Below are positions 29,597-38,841 of a stretch of 64,000 bases of DNA, piece after piece. This stretch comes from Vibrio ezurae NBRC 102218 (lineage in GTDB: Bacteria > Pseudomonadota > Gammaproteobacteria > Enterobacterales > Vibrionaceae). The notes beneath the pieces are model-generated. The model was not told the DNA's origin. It saw nothing but the letters and a program-made list of their open reading frames with translations, and made no database searches. The translations under genes and the position numbers were made by a program. The stretch is taken from NCBI RefSeq assembly GCF_000467185.1, contig NZ_BATM01000037.1:118787-182786 (forward strand), written 5' to 3'. Each line of letters opens with the position of its first letter. Within the stretch, counting starts at the first letter, position 1.

Positions 29597-32311
29597 CTAG
29601 AATAAGCTTCCGCTATTTTCTCCATCGTCACCGTCAGTTGAATCATCAGAGAAGATGTCTTCTCCATAGAATCCATTGCTGGTGTTTTCTGGTTCGTATT
29701 CTGTTGGCGCTGTACCTTCTAGGAAATACTCAAAGCGAGATGTTTCATCTGCTTTATGGGTGAGTAAGCCTGAGTTTCGGTCAATGCGCGCTTGAATGAT
29801 ATGACGAGGTACTTGTTTGCGTTGAGCCGGTTTATCTGCCAATGCGATACGCATAAAGTCAATCCAAGCTGGTTGTGCTGTTTTGGCACCTGCTTCGCCC
29901 CCAGCAGCTTGTTTAGAGCCTAAGTTGGCATTTCTCGTAGTGCGACCTAGATCTCGGTTGTGATTATCAAAACCAACCCAAGTTACTGCCACTACATTCG
30001 GTCCGAAGCCGCTGTACCAAGCGTCTTTCGAGGAGTTTGTTGTACCTGTCTTACCGCCAATATCACGACGTTTTAGTGCTTGAGCACGATAACCTGTACC
30101 GTTCCAGCCTGTACCTTTAGACCAGCTACCGCCACCCCAGATGTTGCTGTACATTAGCTCTCTAACTAAGAAAGCGGTTTGTGGGGTGATGACTCTTGGC
30201 GCATATCTTGGCTGAGTATGTTCAGCCTTAATATGTTCGCCTTTGTCATTGGTCAACTCAGTCAGCTTCACTTCATGATCTTGAGCGTGTTTCGTCACGT
30301 CAGTTACTAAAGAGTTGTTACAGTGAGTTTTACAGATCACGGTAGGGTTAGCTTGGAAACGAACTTCACCGTATGGATTTTCTACACGTTCAATATAGAA
30401 AGGTTCCACATAGTAACCGCCGTTAGCAAATACAGAATAACCTTGTGCCATTTGCACTGGTGTTAAGCTGCCTGCACCTAGCGCGATGGTCTCAGAACGA
30501 GGTGTGTTCTCTTTAGCAAAACCAAAACGAGTCAGATAGTCACGAGTCTCATCTAAACCTACGGCACGTAGTACACGTACAGCCATGACGTTTTTCGATT
30601 GAGCAAGGCCGATGCGAAGACGTGTTGGACCTAAATAGTTTGGTGGTGAGTTTTTAGGTCGCCACGCGGTGCCAGCACTTTCATCCCATTGGTTAATCGG
30701 CGCATCATTGATTAATGACGCAAGCGTCATTCCATCATCAATTGCAGCAGAATAGATGAAAGGCTTAATGCTTGAACCTACTTGACGCAATGACTGAGTG
30801 GCGCGGTTAAATTTGTTATGTACAAAGTTAAATCCGCCGACCAAGGAAGTAATACGTCCTGAGGTAGGTTCAATCGAAACCATAGCGGTATTTGCACTTG
30901 GTATTTGGCTGAGTCGCCAAACAATCGGTGCCGGCTCTTCTGCAGGTGTTTGTTCTGCAGGTGTTTGTTCTGCGTCAGAGGTTGCTACTGTGTCTGGTGT
31001 CTCAGTCGGAGTCAATGCACGTGCAATATCCGTTGGGCGAACCCAAACCTGTTGACCTACTTCTAGAATATCTTTGGCGCTTTTCGGTGCAGGCCCTTGA
31101 CGCTTATCTGTTTTAAAGCGACGAGCCCAACTCATCCCATCCCATTCAATGGTTTGGTAGCCATAATTCTTAATGAAGACTTGAGCGGTTTTTCCCTCAA
31201 CTTTAATGACTACGGCAGGGTGCATAGCACCATAGGTAGGTTGAGTGCGTAGATATTTCTGTAAAGCATCCTGATCCATCGGCGCTGCATCAGGAGCCCA
31301 AACAACTTTCTCTTCACCATGGTAACCGTGACGTTCGTCGTAGTTCACAAGGTTTGTGACAGCGGCGATGTTGGCAGCATTTTGCAGTTTTGAATCTACC
31401 GTCGTATAGATACGCATACCAGAGGTATAAGCGGCTTCTTCACCAAATTTTTTCACCATCCAAGCACGGGCAATTTCAGCCACGTATGGCGCTCTTACCT
31501 GTGGTTGAGCACCATGAGTTTCACCTCGTAGGTCCTCTGCTGTCGCATCATCAAACTGCTGTTGAGTGATTTTTTGCTCGGCAAGCATTCTTCCAAGCAC
31601 AACATTACGTCGTGTCGTGGCGCGATCAATGGAATAGATAGGGTTCATTGTTGACGGTGCTTTTGGTAGACCGGCGATGACAGCTAATTCACCAAGAGTG
31701 AGGTCTTGCAGGCTTTTACCAAAGTAAACTTGGGCCGCTGCACCGACACCATAAGAACGATGTCCGAGATAGATTTTATTGAGATATAACTCGAGGATCT
31801 CTTGTTTACTCAATAACTGCTCAATGTGAACGGCGATAAATATCTCTTTAATTTTACGCATTACTTTCTTCTCATTGGATAAGAAGAAGTTTCGAGCTAA
31901 CTGCTGAGTAATGGTACTGGCCCCTTGGCTGGCTGAACCGGTTGAGATTACGGCAACAGCGGCACGAGTAATACCAATCGGGTCAAAACCATAGTGCTCA
32001 TAGAAGCGGCTATCTTCAGTAGAGATAACAGCATCAATCAGTTCTTGAGGGATTTGATCCAGTTTTAAAGGGATACGACGCTTCTCACCAAACTGGGCGA
32101 TCAGTTTACCGTCGTGTGTGTATACCTGCATTGGTGTTTGCAGTTCAACATCTTTCAGCGTTGCCACATCTGGCAATTGGGGCTTCAGATAATAGTAAAA
32201 ACCAAAAATTGTACCTAGCCCAAGAACGATGCAAATCAGTGCAAGGACTAATGTAATCTTTATGAACTTCACCCAAGTTTCCTTGTTTTTGAAAGATTTA
32301 AATTTGCTCAT
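29597..32311 (-). CDS. mrcA: penicillin-binding protein 1A
   Basis: PBP1A polymerises and cross-links peptidoglycan at the inner membrane. The ATG at 32311 gives 904 residues. A membrane helix (about 15-38) is followed by a GT51 transglycosylase domain (EDSRFYEHYGFDPIGITRA, GASTITQQLARNFFLS), an OB-like insert and a transpeptidase domain with SSIK (active serine), SKN and KTGTTNSS. Between domains lies a Pro/Glu-rich spacer with a TPAEQTPAEE repeat, encoded by a 15-base tandem repeat. No good ribosome site precedes this ATG; a TTG at 32332 or GTG codons between are alternatives. It diverges from pilM, the standard arrangement. Confidence 0.95.
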   Translation of the reverse strand: MSKFKSFKNKETWVKFIKITLVLALICIVLGLGTIFGFYYYLKPQLPDVATLKDVELQTPMQVYTHDGKLIAQFGEKRRIPLKLDQIPQELIDAVISTEDSRFYEHYGFDPIGITRAAVAVISTGSASQGASTITQQLARNFFLSNEKKVMRKIKEIFIAVHIEQLLSKQEILELYLNKIYLGHRSYGVGAAAQVYFGKSLQDLTLGELAVIAGLPKAPSTMNPIYSIDRATTRRNVVLGRMLAEQKITQQQFDDATAEDLRGETHGAQPQVRAPYVAEIARAWMVKKFGEEAAYTSGMRIYTTVDSKLQNAANIAAVTNLVNYDERHGYHGEEKVVWAPDAAPMDQDALQKYLRTQPTYGAMHPAVVIKVEGKTAQVFIKNYGYQTIEWDGMSWARRFKTDKRQGPAPKSAKDILEVGQQVWVRPTDIARALTPTETPDTVATSDAEQTPAEQTPAEEPAPIVWRLSQIPSANTAMVSIEPTSGRITSLVGGFNFVHNKFNRATQSLRQVGSSIKPFIYSAAIDDGMTLASLINDAPINQWDESAGTAWRPKNSPPNYLGPTRLRIGLAQSKNVMAVRVLRAVGLDETRDYLTRFGFAKENTPRSETIALGAGSLTPVQMAQGYSVFANGGYYVEPFYIERVENPYGEVRFQANPTVICKTHCNNSLVTDVTKHAQDHEVKLTELTNDKGEHIKAEHTQPRYAPRVITPQTAFLVRELMYSNIWGGGSWSKGTGWNGTGYRAQALKRRDIGGKTGTTNSSKDAWYSGFGPNVVAVTWVGFDNHNRDLGRTTRNANLGSKQAAGGEAGAKTAQPAWIDFMRIALADKPAQRKQVPRHIIQARIDRNSGLLTHKADETSRFEYFLEGTAPTEYEPENTSNGFYGEDIFSDDSTDGDDGENSGSLF

Positions 32312-32404
32312 ATTCACAATGAGCACAAACAATAACTTAGTGTAACCGCTTTTTTGCTTAGCTACCTAAATTTTTGATATTTACTGCATTTAACAGGGAT
32401 TTGT

Positions 32405-33268
32405 ATGCTTTATTCCGTATTTTCCGGCATTACTGTACGTCAAAACAAACTGATTTGTGTGGTGCTAAAAAACAGTCAATCGGGGTGGAAAATACAAGAT
32501 TGCCTAACTTATCCCATACAGAGTAAAAATGATTGGAAATCTGTTACTACAGAGCTTAATAAGCATTTACCAAAATGGCGGAATTGTGTCGCAATAAGCT
32601 TAGAATTTGAAGAGGTGTTACGTAAGAGTTCTGTTATAAATTCATCGCTCTGTGCTGATGAAGAGTCTTCTTATGTGCGTGAGCAGTTGTCCCAAGTGTT
32701 AGGGCAAGACCCTCTGGCCTATGATTATAGGTGCCGTGCTGATCATCACGCGCAACAGGATATCGACCTTTTTATCTGTAAACAGGAGACACTGGATACT
32801 CTACTAAACGACAGTGGCTTGAGTATCAATGTCGTTGGTTGGGCACTCACCGATTTAGTGACTTTGAGCCAGCAATTGTTATCCATAAAGCAGATGACGG
32901 CGCACTATGCGTTAGAGATAACCGATGACAAGCTGCAAGCCGTATCCCTTGATGGGTGTCTGACAACTTACACTTTTGACCTTAACTTATGTTGCTTTGC
33001 TGAGCTTGTACAAAGTCTGCGTCAGCATCAATTGACTCTGAATTCTCACTCAGAAACCGTGGATTTAACCCTATTACTGTTTGGTACTGCAACACAAGTA
33101 GAACACTTCCTCCAGCAAGTTTCCGATGACTCTGCACTATCTTGTATTGATGCCTCTTTGTTGGCGCAGGGTCATATAGGGGAAATCGAACGACTAGCAT
33201 TTGAACGTTATTATCCAGCACTTGGGTGTGCATTGGGCGCTATGTCGTGGTGTAAGGCGCTCCAATGA
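32405..33268 (+). CDS. pilM: type IV pilus assembly protein PilM (divergent, HofM-like)
   Basis: PilM is the cytoplasmic actin-like protein that binds the N-terminus of PilN in the pilus alignment subcomplex. The 287-residue product is short for PilM (about 340-355), nearer enteric HofM. The usual GIDIGSTSVK-type phosphate loop is replaced by FSGITVRQNKLICVV, so nucleotide binding may be lost. The name rests mainly on position (opposite mrcA, upstream of pilN) and weak similarity to the fold. It overlaps pilN by 4 bases (ATGA), indicating translational coupling. Confidence 0.75.
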   Translation: MLYSVFSGITVRQNKLICVVLKNSQSGWKIQDCLTYPIQSKNDWKSVTTELNKHLPKWRNCVAISLEFEEVLRKSSVINSSLCADEESSYVREQLSQVLGQDPLAYDYRCRADHHAQQDIDLFICKQETLDTLLNDSGLSINVVGWALTDLVTLSQQLLSIKQMTAHYALEITDDKLQAVSLDGCLTTYTFDLNLCCFAELVQSLRQHQLTLNSHSETVDLTLLLFGTATQVEHFLQQVSDDSALSCIDASLLAQGHIGEIERLAFERYYPALGCALGAMSWCKALQ

Positions 33269-33810
33269 TCAATTTTTTACCTTGGAGAGAAGGTATTGCC
33301 CGTCGCCGAAAGTGGCTGTTTATCTTACGCCTGACGTTACTCCCCGTTTTAGTTTTGTTGATCTCGTTGCTAGCGCTTAGCTTTGCGATGCAATATCAAC
33401 AACAACTGCAGCGCAACTTACATGCATTAACCTCGGAGGTGAAGCGCACTCAGCGTGCCCATGTAGAGGCGACTCAAGCTGCAGAAGAGCAGCAACGCTG
33501 GTATGAACGTGTATTATTGATACAGCGTCATCAAGCTCAAACAGAGCGTCCTTTTCCTATTGATCTTTTGCCACACAAACCCGCTACGCAAGGGATCAGC
33601 CTACTGCGTTTCGTGTGCGAGCTTTCAGCATGTGAAATTGAAGGACGAGCACAGCACATTCATCAACTGAGCCCTTTTATGGATGCACTGTCACAAGCAC
33701 CATGGATTCATTATTTGCAGATTGAACAACTACTTCCTGAAGTGAATCTGGATAGTCAATCCAGCACTCGCTTTTTAATTTCGTTTCACATTCGAAGTCA
33801 AACACCATGA
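33265..33810 (+). CDS. pilN: type IV pilus assembly protein PilN
   Basis: PilN is a bitopic inner-membrane protein whose cytoplasmic tip binds PilM and whose periplasmic part pairs with PilO. The 181-residue protein begins MINFLPWREG, the conserved INLLPWRE PilM-binding motif, followed by a membrane helix at about 20-43 and a Gln-rich coiled coil. It overlaps both neighbours by 4 bases. Confidence 0.9.
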   Translation: MINFLPWREGIARRRKWLFILRLTLLPVLVLLISLLALSFAMQYQQQLQRNLHALTSEVKRTQRAHVEATQAAEEQQRWYERVLLIQRHQAQTERPFPIDLLPHKPATQGISLLRFVCELSACEIEGRAQHIHQLSPFMDALSQAPWIHYLQIEQLLPEVNLDSQSSTRFLISFHIRSQTP

Positions 33811-34367
33811 ATTGGCTGCTATTTTACGATTGGGGTCGTTGGCTGCATTTACCTAAATATAAGGTATATGGCCTCAGTGTACTGCTTGCTAGCGGTGTTT
33901 GTGTGGGAGCGTGGGGCATTTGGAGTGAGGTGCTCAAACCTAAACAACAACAGCTCATAGAACAATTGTCATCTAGGCAACATGAGCATCTTATCTATTT
34001 AAAGAAGCTAGAGCTATTGGCTCAGCCACAACCAGATTATCAGGCTCAATATCAACAATTGCTTTTGCATCGCCCCGTAATTTTGTCAAAAGTGGATTTA
34101 TTTAATTATGTTTCGACAGATTTTCAGTCTTCATCTGCATTGGTCACGCTTTGGCAATGGGACACGGCGCCAAATAGCCAGCGCCTCACTATTGGCTTGC
34201 GCGGGGAGTTTTCTGCGATTCGTCGTTTGGTGAAAAGTGTTTTGAGTTACTCAAACTGGGTAACTTTAGAAAGAATGACGCTTGAGCGAGATTCAGTGCA
34301 TGCCAACAGTGTCGATGGGCAGTTTGTTTTCGCCTTTTTTATTGAGGATGAAAAAGGGGAGCAATGA
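33807..34367 (+). CDS. pilO: type IV pilus assembly protein PilO (HofO-like)
   Basis: PilO pairs with PilN in the periplasm and normally contacts the lipoprotein PilP. This 186-residue product has a membrane helix at about residues 20-40, then a coiled coil and a small ferredoxin-like domain. Sequence conservation is low; position after pilN, topology and size support the name. The next gene, one base beyond the stop, is pilQ and not the expected pilP. Confidence 0.78.
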   Translation: MNWLLFYDWGRWLHLPKYKVYGLSVLLASGVCVGAWGIWSEVLKPKQQQLIEQLSSRQHEHLIYLKKLELLAQPQPDYQAQYQQLLLHRPVILSKVDLFNYVSTDFQSSSALVTLWQWDTAPNSQRLTIGLRGEFSAIRRLVKSVLSYSNWVTLERMTLERDSVHANSVDGQFVFAFFIEDEKGEQ

Positions 34368-34368
34368 T

Positions 34369-35505
34369 ATGCAACGCGGCATTTTTATCTTGATGGTCTG
34401 CTGTTTCTTTAAAACAGGCTTTGCCACTGAATCAGAATGGTTTTCAGTGCCTGCTCCAGAGGCTACAGTTGCTTCGGAGAGTACCGTCATAGCAAATGAA
34501 TTGTTACCAATAGCGCCTGCCGAAATGGCAAAGGTTAAGCCGACACCGCGTTTATCATCGCAACTGTTTGCGATTAAATACGCTAAAGCATCAGATATTG
34601 CTGATATTTTGGATCATCACCGTAGAGTCGGCACGGTCTCTGAGTTGGGGTCTATTGCTGTCGATGAAAGAACCAATTCTTTACTCATCTATGACCACCC
34701 AGATAATTTACTACGTGTGGTCGAGATCATTGACGCTTTGGATATCCCCGTAAAGCAGGTACAAATTGAAGCTAGGATTGTCACAGTAAATGAAGGTGAA
34801 TTGGATGAGCTAGGGGTGCGTTGGGGGTTTACCAACATCAATACAGAGTTCAACGTAACCCCCAGTATTGAAGCATCTAAAGGCAGCGTCGATATTGCCG
34901 ATCACCTGAACGTGAATCTGGGGCTTGCTAATCCCAATGCTTCTACCATTGCCTTTCAATTGGCGAAGTTGGGTTCAGACACGTTGCTTGATTTGGAATT
35001 GTCTGCTTTACAAGCGGAATCAAGAGCTGAAATTATCTCAAGTCCAAGGTTAGTCACTACCAACAAACAGGCCGCTTATATTGAGCAAGGTTCGGAAATC
35101 CCATATTTAGAAGCGGCGGCCAGTGGCGCGACGTCCATTTCGTTTCGTAAAGCGGTGCTGAGTTTAAAGGTGGTTCCACAGATTACTCCTGATAATCACC
35201 TGGTTTTAGATTTGGTTGTGACTCAAGACCGACCCGGGCAAGTAGTCAAAACGGGCATCGGTGAATCGGTGGCTATCGACACCCAGCGTGTGCAAACGCA
35301 AGTTTTGGTTGAAAATGGTGAAACTATCGTACTGGGTGGAATTTATCAGAAAAGCATTGTTCGAAATGTAGAGAAAGTCCCGTATCTTTCTGATATTCCT
35401 TGGTTTGGTCGCTTTTTTAAGCGAACTTCGGACAAGTTTGGGCGCAGTGAGTTATTGATATTTGTTACTCCTTCCATCCTCTTTCCAAAAAAAGATAAAA
35501 TATAA
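34369..35505 (+). CDS. pilQ: short type IV pilus/HofQ-like outer membrane secretin PilQ
   Basis: PilQ forms the outer-membrane channel for type IV pili or DNA uptake. The ATG at 34369 gives 378 residues with a signal peptide (MQRGIFILMVCCFFKTGFA). After a Pro/Ala-rich stretch there is one N1 domain (about 65-125) and the secretin barrel (EIPYLEAAASGATSISF, RVQTQVLVENGETIVLGGIY, PWFGRFFKR). The AMIN domains and the N0/STN domain that normally precede N1 are absent: HofQ has 412 residues with N0, and full PilQ 570-700. The longer frame from 34282 lies inside pilO and adds no domain. Function as a pilus pore is uncertain. Confidence 0.85.
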   Translation: MQRGIFILMVCCFFKTGFATESEWFSVPAPEATVASESTVIANELLPIAPAEMAKVKPTPRLSSQLFAIKYAKASDIADILDHHRRVGTVSELGSIAVDERTNSLLIYDHPDNLLRVVEIIDALDIPVKQVQIEARIVTVNEGELDELGVRWGFTNINTEFNVTPSIEASKGSVDIADHLNVNLGLANPNASTIAFQLAKLGSDTLLDLELSALQAESRAEIISSPRLVTTNKQAAYIEQGSEIPYLEAAASGATSISFRKAVLSLKVVPQITPDNHLVLDLVVTQDRPGQVVKTGIGESVAIDTQRVQTQVLVENGETIVLGGIYQKSIVRNVEKVPYLSDIPWFGRFFKRTSDKFGRSELLIFVTPSILFPKKDKI

Positions 35506-35656
35506 TTTGCAATGTAGTGATCAAATCCAGATAATTTCGGGTCTTATCACGATTCATATGTGAGGAACTTGGCGTCATTTCTCTATACCGACTATTTAGC
35601 GGTACAATGAAGGTGGCGGTGTAATTTGACTTTAACGTTGTAAAATACTGCTTAAC

Positions 35657-36175
35657 ATGGCTGAAAAACGTAATATTTTCCTTGTTGGCCCAATGGGCGC
35701 CGGCAAAAGCACAATAGGTAGACACCTAGCACAGCAACTTCATATGGAGTTTGTTGATTCTGACACGGTAATCGAAGAGCGCACTGGCGCTGATATCGCT
35801 TGGGTATTCGATGTGGAAGGCGAAGAAGGCTTCCGCAAGCGTGAAGAAGGTGTGATCAATGATCTTACCCAAGAACAGGGTATCGTTCTTGCGACCGGTG
35901 GTGGCTCAGTAATGAGCAAAGAAAACCGCAACCGTCTATCTGCACGTGGCGTGGTAGTGTATCTAGAGACCACTATCGAAAAACAACTAGCTCGCACCAA
36001 TCGCGATAAAAAGCGTCCGCTTTTGCAAACTGATGAACCTCGTGAGGTTCTTGAGGCTTTGGCTGCACAGCGTAACCCACAGTATGAAGAAGTTTCAGAC
36101 TATACGGTTAAAACTGACGATCAAAGTGCAAAAATAGTTGCAAATCAAATCGTTAAAATGCTGGAAGAACGTTAA
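35657..36175 (+). CDS. aroK: shikimate kinase I
   Basis: AroK phosphorylates shikimate in aromatic amino acid synthesis. The 172-residue protein (E. coli 173) has Walker [12 protein letters not shown] near residue 11, the shikimate-binding DSD and the GGG of [10 protein letters not shown]. No Shine-Dalgarno is apparent before the ATG (TGCTTAAC). It begins the aroK-aroB-damX-dam-rpe-gph-trpS series known from E. coli. Confidence 0.96.
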   Translation: MAEKRNIFLVGPMGAGKSTIGRHLAQQLHMEFVDSDTVIEERTGADIAWVFDVEGEEGFRKREEGVINDLTQEQGIVLATGGGSVMSKENRNRLSARGVVVYLETTIEKQLARTNRDKKRPLLQTDEPREVLEALAAQRNPQYEEVSDYTVKTDDQSAKIVANQIVKMLEER

Positions 36176-36210
36176 TCTTTCAGCGTTAATCTTACTGAGG
36201 AGAGCATCCC

Positions 36211-37314
36211 ATGGAACGGATCACGGTAAGTTTAGGGGAGCGAAGCTACCCAATTTCAATTGGTGCTGGGTTATTGGGTAACCCGGCCCTCTTTTCAAGT
36301 TTATTCCCATCGTCAAAAGACTTATCACAGCAACAAGTGGTGATTATCACCAATACAACGGTTGGTCCTCTCTACGCTGATAGAGTTGAACGTCAATTTG
36401 TTGAATTGGGGTGCAATACTAGAGTCTTAGAGCTTCCCGACGGTGAGCAATACAAATCGTTAGAGACCTTCAATGATGTGATGAGCTTTTTGCTCAAGCA
36501 TAACTACAGCCGCGATGTACTTTTAGTCGCATTAGGTGGTGGTGTGATTGGCGATCTTGTCGGCTTTGTGGCGGCGTGTTACCAGCGCGGTGTAGACTTT
36601 GTGCAAATTCCAACCACCTTATTGTCTCAAGTTGATTCATCGGTTGGTGGAAAGACCGCCGTTAACCATCCTTTAGGTAAAAATATGATAGGTGCCTTCT
36701 ATCAACCTAAAGCGGTGATTATTGACATCAATACCTTAGCAACTTTGCCAGACAAAGAGTTTGCGGCAGGTATGGCTGAGGTGGTGAAGTACGGTGTGAT
36801 TGTCGACAAGCCATTTTTTGAATGGATAGAACAACATATCGAATCGCTAACCGAGCTAGAAAGTGCTGCTGTTATCAAAGCCGTTGCTAATTGTTGTCAA
36901 ATCAAAGCGGATGTTGTTGCCCAAGACGAAAAAGAGTCAGGTATTCGAGCGTTATTGAATCTGGGTCATACTTTTGGTCATGCTATTGAAGCGGAACTGG
37001 GTTATGGTAATTGGCTGCACGGTGAAGCGGTATCATCAGGTACCGTTATGGCTGCAAGAGCTGCAGCATACGCTGGAATGCTTGATAGTATTGATGTTGA
37101 CAGAATTGAATCACTTCTTGTTGCTTGTGATCTGCCGGTACATACACCTGAAAGTATGTCAGGTGAAGATTTCATGAAGCATATGATGCGCGACAAAAAA
37201 GTATTGTCGGGACGTTTACGTTTAGTGCTACCAGATGCTATTGGTAGTGCAAAGGTCATCAGTGACATCGATCATGCGCATGTGTATCAAGCCATCGAGG
37301 ACGGACGTAAATAG
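36211..37314 (+). CDS. aroB: 3-dehydroquinate synthase
   Basis: AroB converts DAHP to 3-dehydroquinate using NAD and a metal. The 367-residue protein (E. coli 362) carries the NAD-binding ALGGGVIGDLVGF, the PTTLLSQVDSSVGGKTAVNH catalytic stretch and the metal-binding NLGHTFGHAIEAELGYGNWLHGEAV histidines. It is 35 bases after aroK with a TGAGGAGAG ribosome site. Confidence 0.97.
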   Translation: MERITVSLGERSYPISIGAGLLGNPALFSSLFPSSKDLSQQQVVIITNTTVGPLYADRVERQFVELGCNTRVLELPDGEQYKSLETFNDVMSFLLKHNYSRDVLLVALGGGVIGDLVGFVAACYQRGVDFVQIPTTLLSQVDSSVGGKTAVNHPLGKNMIGAFYQPKAVIIDINTLATLPDKEFAAGMAEVVKYGVIVDKPFFEWIEQHIESLTELESAAVIKAVANCCQIKADVVAQDEKESGIRALLNLGHTFGHAIEAELGYGNWLHGEAVSSGTVMAARAAAYAGMLDSIDVDRIESLLVACDLPVHTPESMSGEDFMKHMMRDKKVLSGRLRLVLPDAIGSAKVISDIDHAHVYQAIEDGRK

Positions 37315-37337
37315 AAGTAATTGACTAAGGATAGTTG

Positions 37338-38774
37338 ATGAGCCAGCCTGATAAGGCCAGAACATTGGAATTGAAATCACAGACGTTATTGCTAGAAAAG
37401 CTGCGTTTGATGACTCGTTTTGGCTCAAACCTTATTACTTTAATTGGCTCAAGGGGTGCAGGTAAGTCCTGGCTTCTTGAGCGTCATTTCTCACACAGTG
37501 TGGCGGAGCACAAAGCGAGACTGTTAGGTGATGTTGCTATCTCCGAACAAGAGATGCGCAGTACCTTACTCACGCAACTTATTCCTAATGGCCGAGACTC
37601 TTCAGACAACAGCATTTTTGATAATTTAGACCATGAATTAGGCTTAAACCAAGCTCATTTTACGATTCTAGTGGATGATGCAGGTTTATTTTCAGAAGAG
37701 ATTTTACTGTCTTTATGGCATTTGGTTGAGCGTATTCAAGCTCACCCCACTTGGACTATCAATGTCATTATGGCATGCGGCCCAGACTTGTTATCCAACA
37801 AGATCCTCCCTTTGTGTCATCAATTTAATACGCAGCCTGTACAGCTTAATATTGATCCTTTACCCAAAGCTGAAGTGGAATTCTTCTTGGAATTGATGGT
37901 ACTTAGACAATTTGAAAGTTTGAATAAACGCGACAGTATTCGTAAAAAAGCGAGTCGTTGCCCTCAGTATCCCGGCGAACTAATGACACTAGGAAGTAAA
38001 GTGAAACCAATGAAAACCGCATTATCTTCTCATAATGGCTCGGCCAAATCGGGCGTTATTGTGATGATTCTGATTGCTGTCATCGCACTCATCGCTTGGT
38101 GGGTATTATCAGGCTCCAATAGCGAACCACAAACAGAGACGTCAAATCAGACATTGAGTAGTCACAATACCGAAAAACGACCAACTGGCTCTCAAGCAAT
38201 ACACAGCCAAGAGATGGTCGACTTCTCAGCGAAAGAAGAGCAAACACTGACCGATGATGCACATCAATTACCACCTCCAGTGACAGAGAAAACCATTACT
38301 TTAGATGACAATAGCCGTGGTCAAGAGCGAGTGGTGGTTCCTGATCAGGTGGTGGACTCTTTGATTGATACTGAAACACAGGTGGTGAAACCGACCATTA
38401 AATCATCGGTGTCTGCGCCACAAGCGGCTGTGTCGGTTGAGCAAAGTGAGCATACCCAGTCAAGGGTTCACTTTTCTTTCTCGCGAGATGAGTTGCTTGC
38501 CATCAGCAGTAAGCGCTATACCGTACAGTTGGGAGCACTACGCAGCATGGGGGAAGTTCAAGCATTTATTGACGAACACCAATTGCAAAGCAAAGTGCGA
38601 ATTTACCCAACTCCTCGCTCTGGTAGCACTTGGTACATCGTTACCTATCAAGACTTCCGCTTTGTAAAGCAAGCTAGCGCTGCAATTGAGCAACTGCCTG
38701 CTGAGCTACAAAGTCTTGGCCCTTGGGTTAAGTCCATGTCACAGGTACACAAAGAAGTTGTGGCAGGAAAATAA
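37338..38774 (+). CDS. damX: cell division protein DamX (ATPase-like domain plus SPOR)
   Basis: DamX is an inner-membrane protein recruited to the septum through a SPOR domain. The ATG at 37338 (AAGGATAG upstream) gives 478 residues. The N-terminal cytoplasmic region is an AAA-like ATPase with Walker A GSRGAGKS (37-44) and a Walker B-like FTILVDDAG; a membrane helix lies at about 236-255 (VIVMILIAVIALIAWWVL). A long Thr/Gln/Val-rich periplasmic linker leads to the SPOR domain at about 395-470 (YTVQLGALRSMGEV). It precedes dam, as in E. coli. Confidence 0.93.
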   Translation: MSQPDKARTLELKSQTLLLEKLRLMTRFGSNLITLIGSRGAGKSWLLERHFSHSVAEHKARLLGDVAISEQEMRSTLLTQLIPNGRDSSDNSIFDNLDHELGLNQAHFTILVDDAGLFSEEILLSLWHLVERIQAHPTWTINVIMACGPDLLSNKILPLCHQFNTQPVQLNIDPLPKAEVEFFLELMVLRQFESLNKRDSIRKKASRCPQYPGELMTLGSKVKPMKTALSSHNGSAKSGVIVMILIAVIALIAWWVLSGSNSEPQTETSNQTLSSHNTEKRPTGSQAIHSQEMVDFSAKEEQTLTDDAHQLPPPVTEKTITLDDNSRGQERVVVPDQVVDSLIDTETQVVKPTIKSSVSAPQAAVSVEQSEHTQSRVHFSFSRDELLAISSKRYTVQLGALRSMGEVQAFIDEHQLQSKVRIYPTPRSGSTWYIVTYQDFRFVKQASAAIEQLPAELQSLGPWVKSMSQVHKEVVAGK

Positions 38775-38841
38775 CGCTGAGAGATGTGTCATTTTATGAT
38801 ACATTCCGCGTCCTAGAAACTATGGGTAGTGAAGACCAGCA

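Noticed and set aside
30939..30968. Short tandem repeat as a CRISPR or mobile element trace
   Set aside because: Only two contiguous in-frame copies within mrcA, no spacers; it encodes a protein repeat.
34282..34368. Longer PilQ N-terminus reaching into pilO as a fused PilP remnant
   Set aside because: The extra 29 residues are the out-of-frame end of pilO and show no PilP features.
35562..35595. GGAACTT upstream of aroK as a sigma-E promoter
   Set aside because: No TCTAA-type -10 at a suitable distance; the nearest TCTATA is only about 11 bases away.
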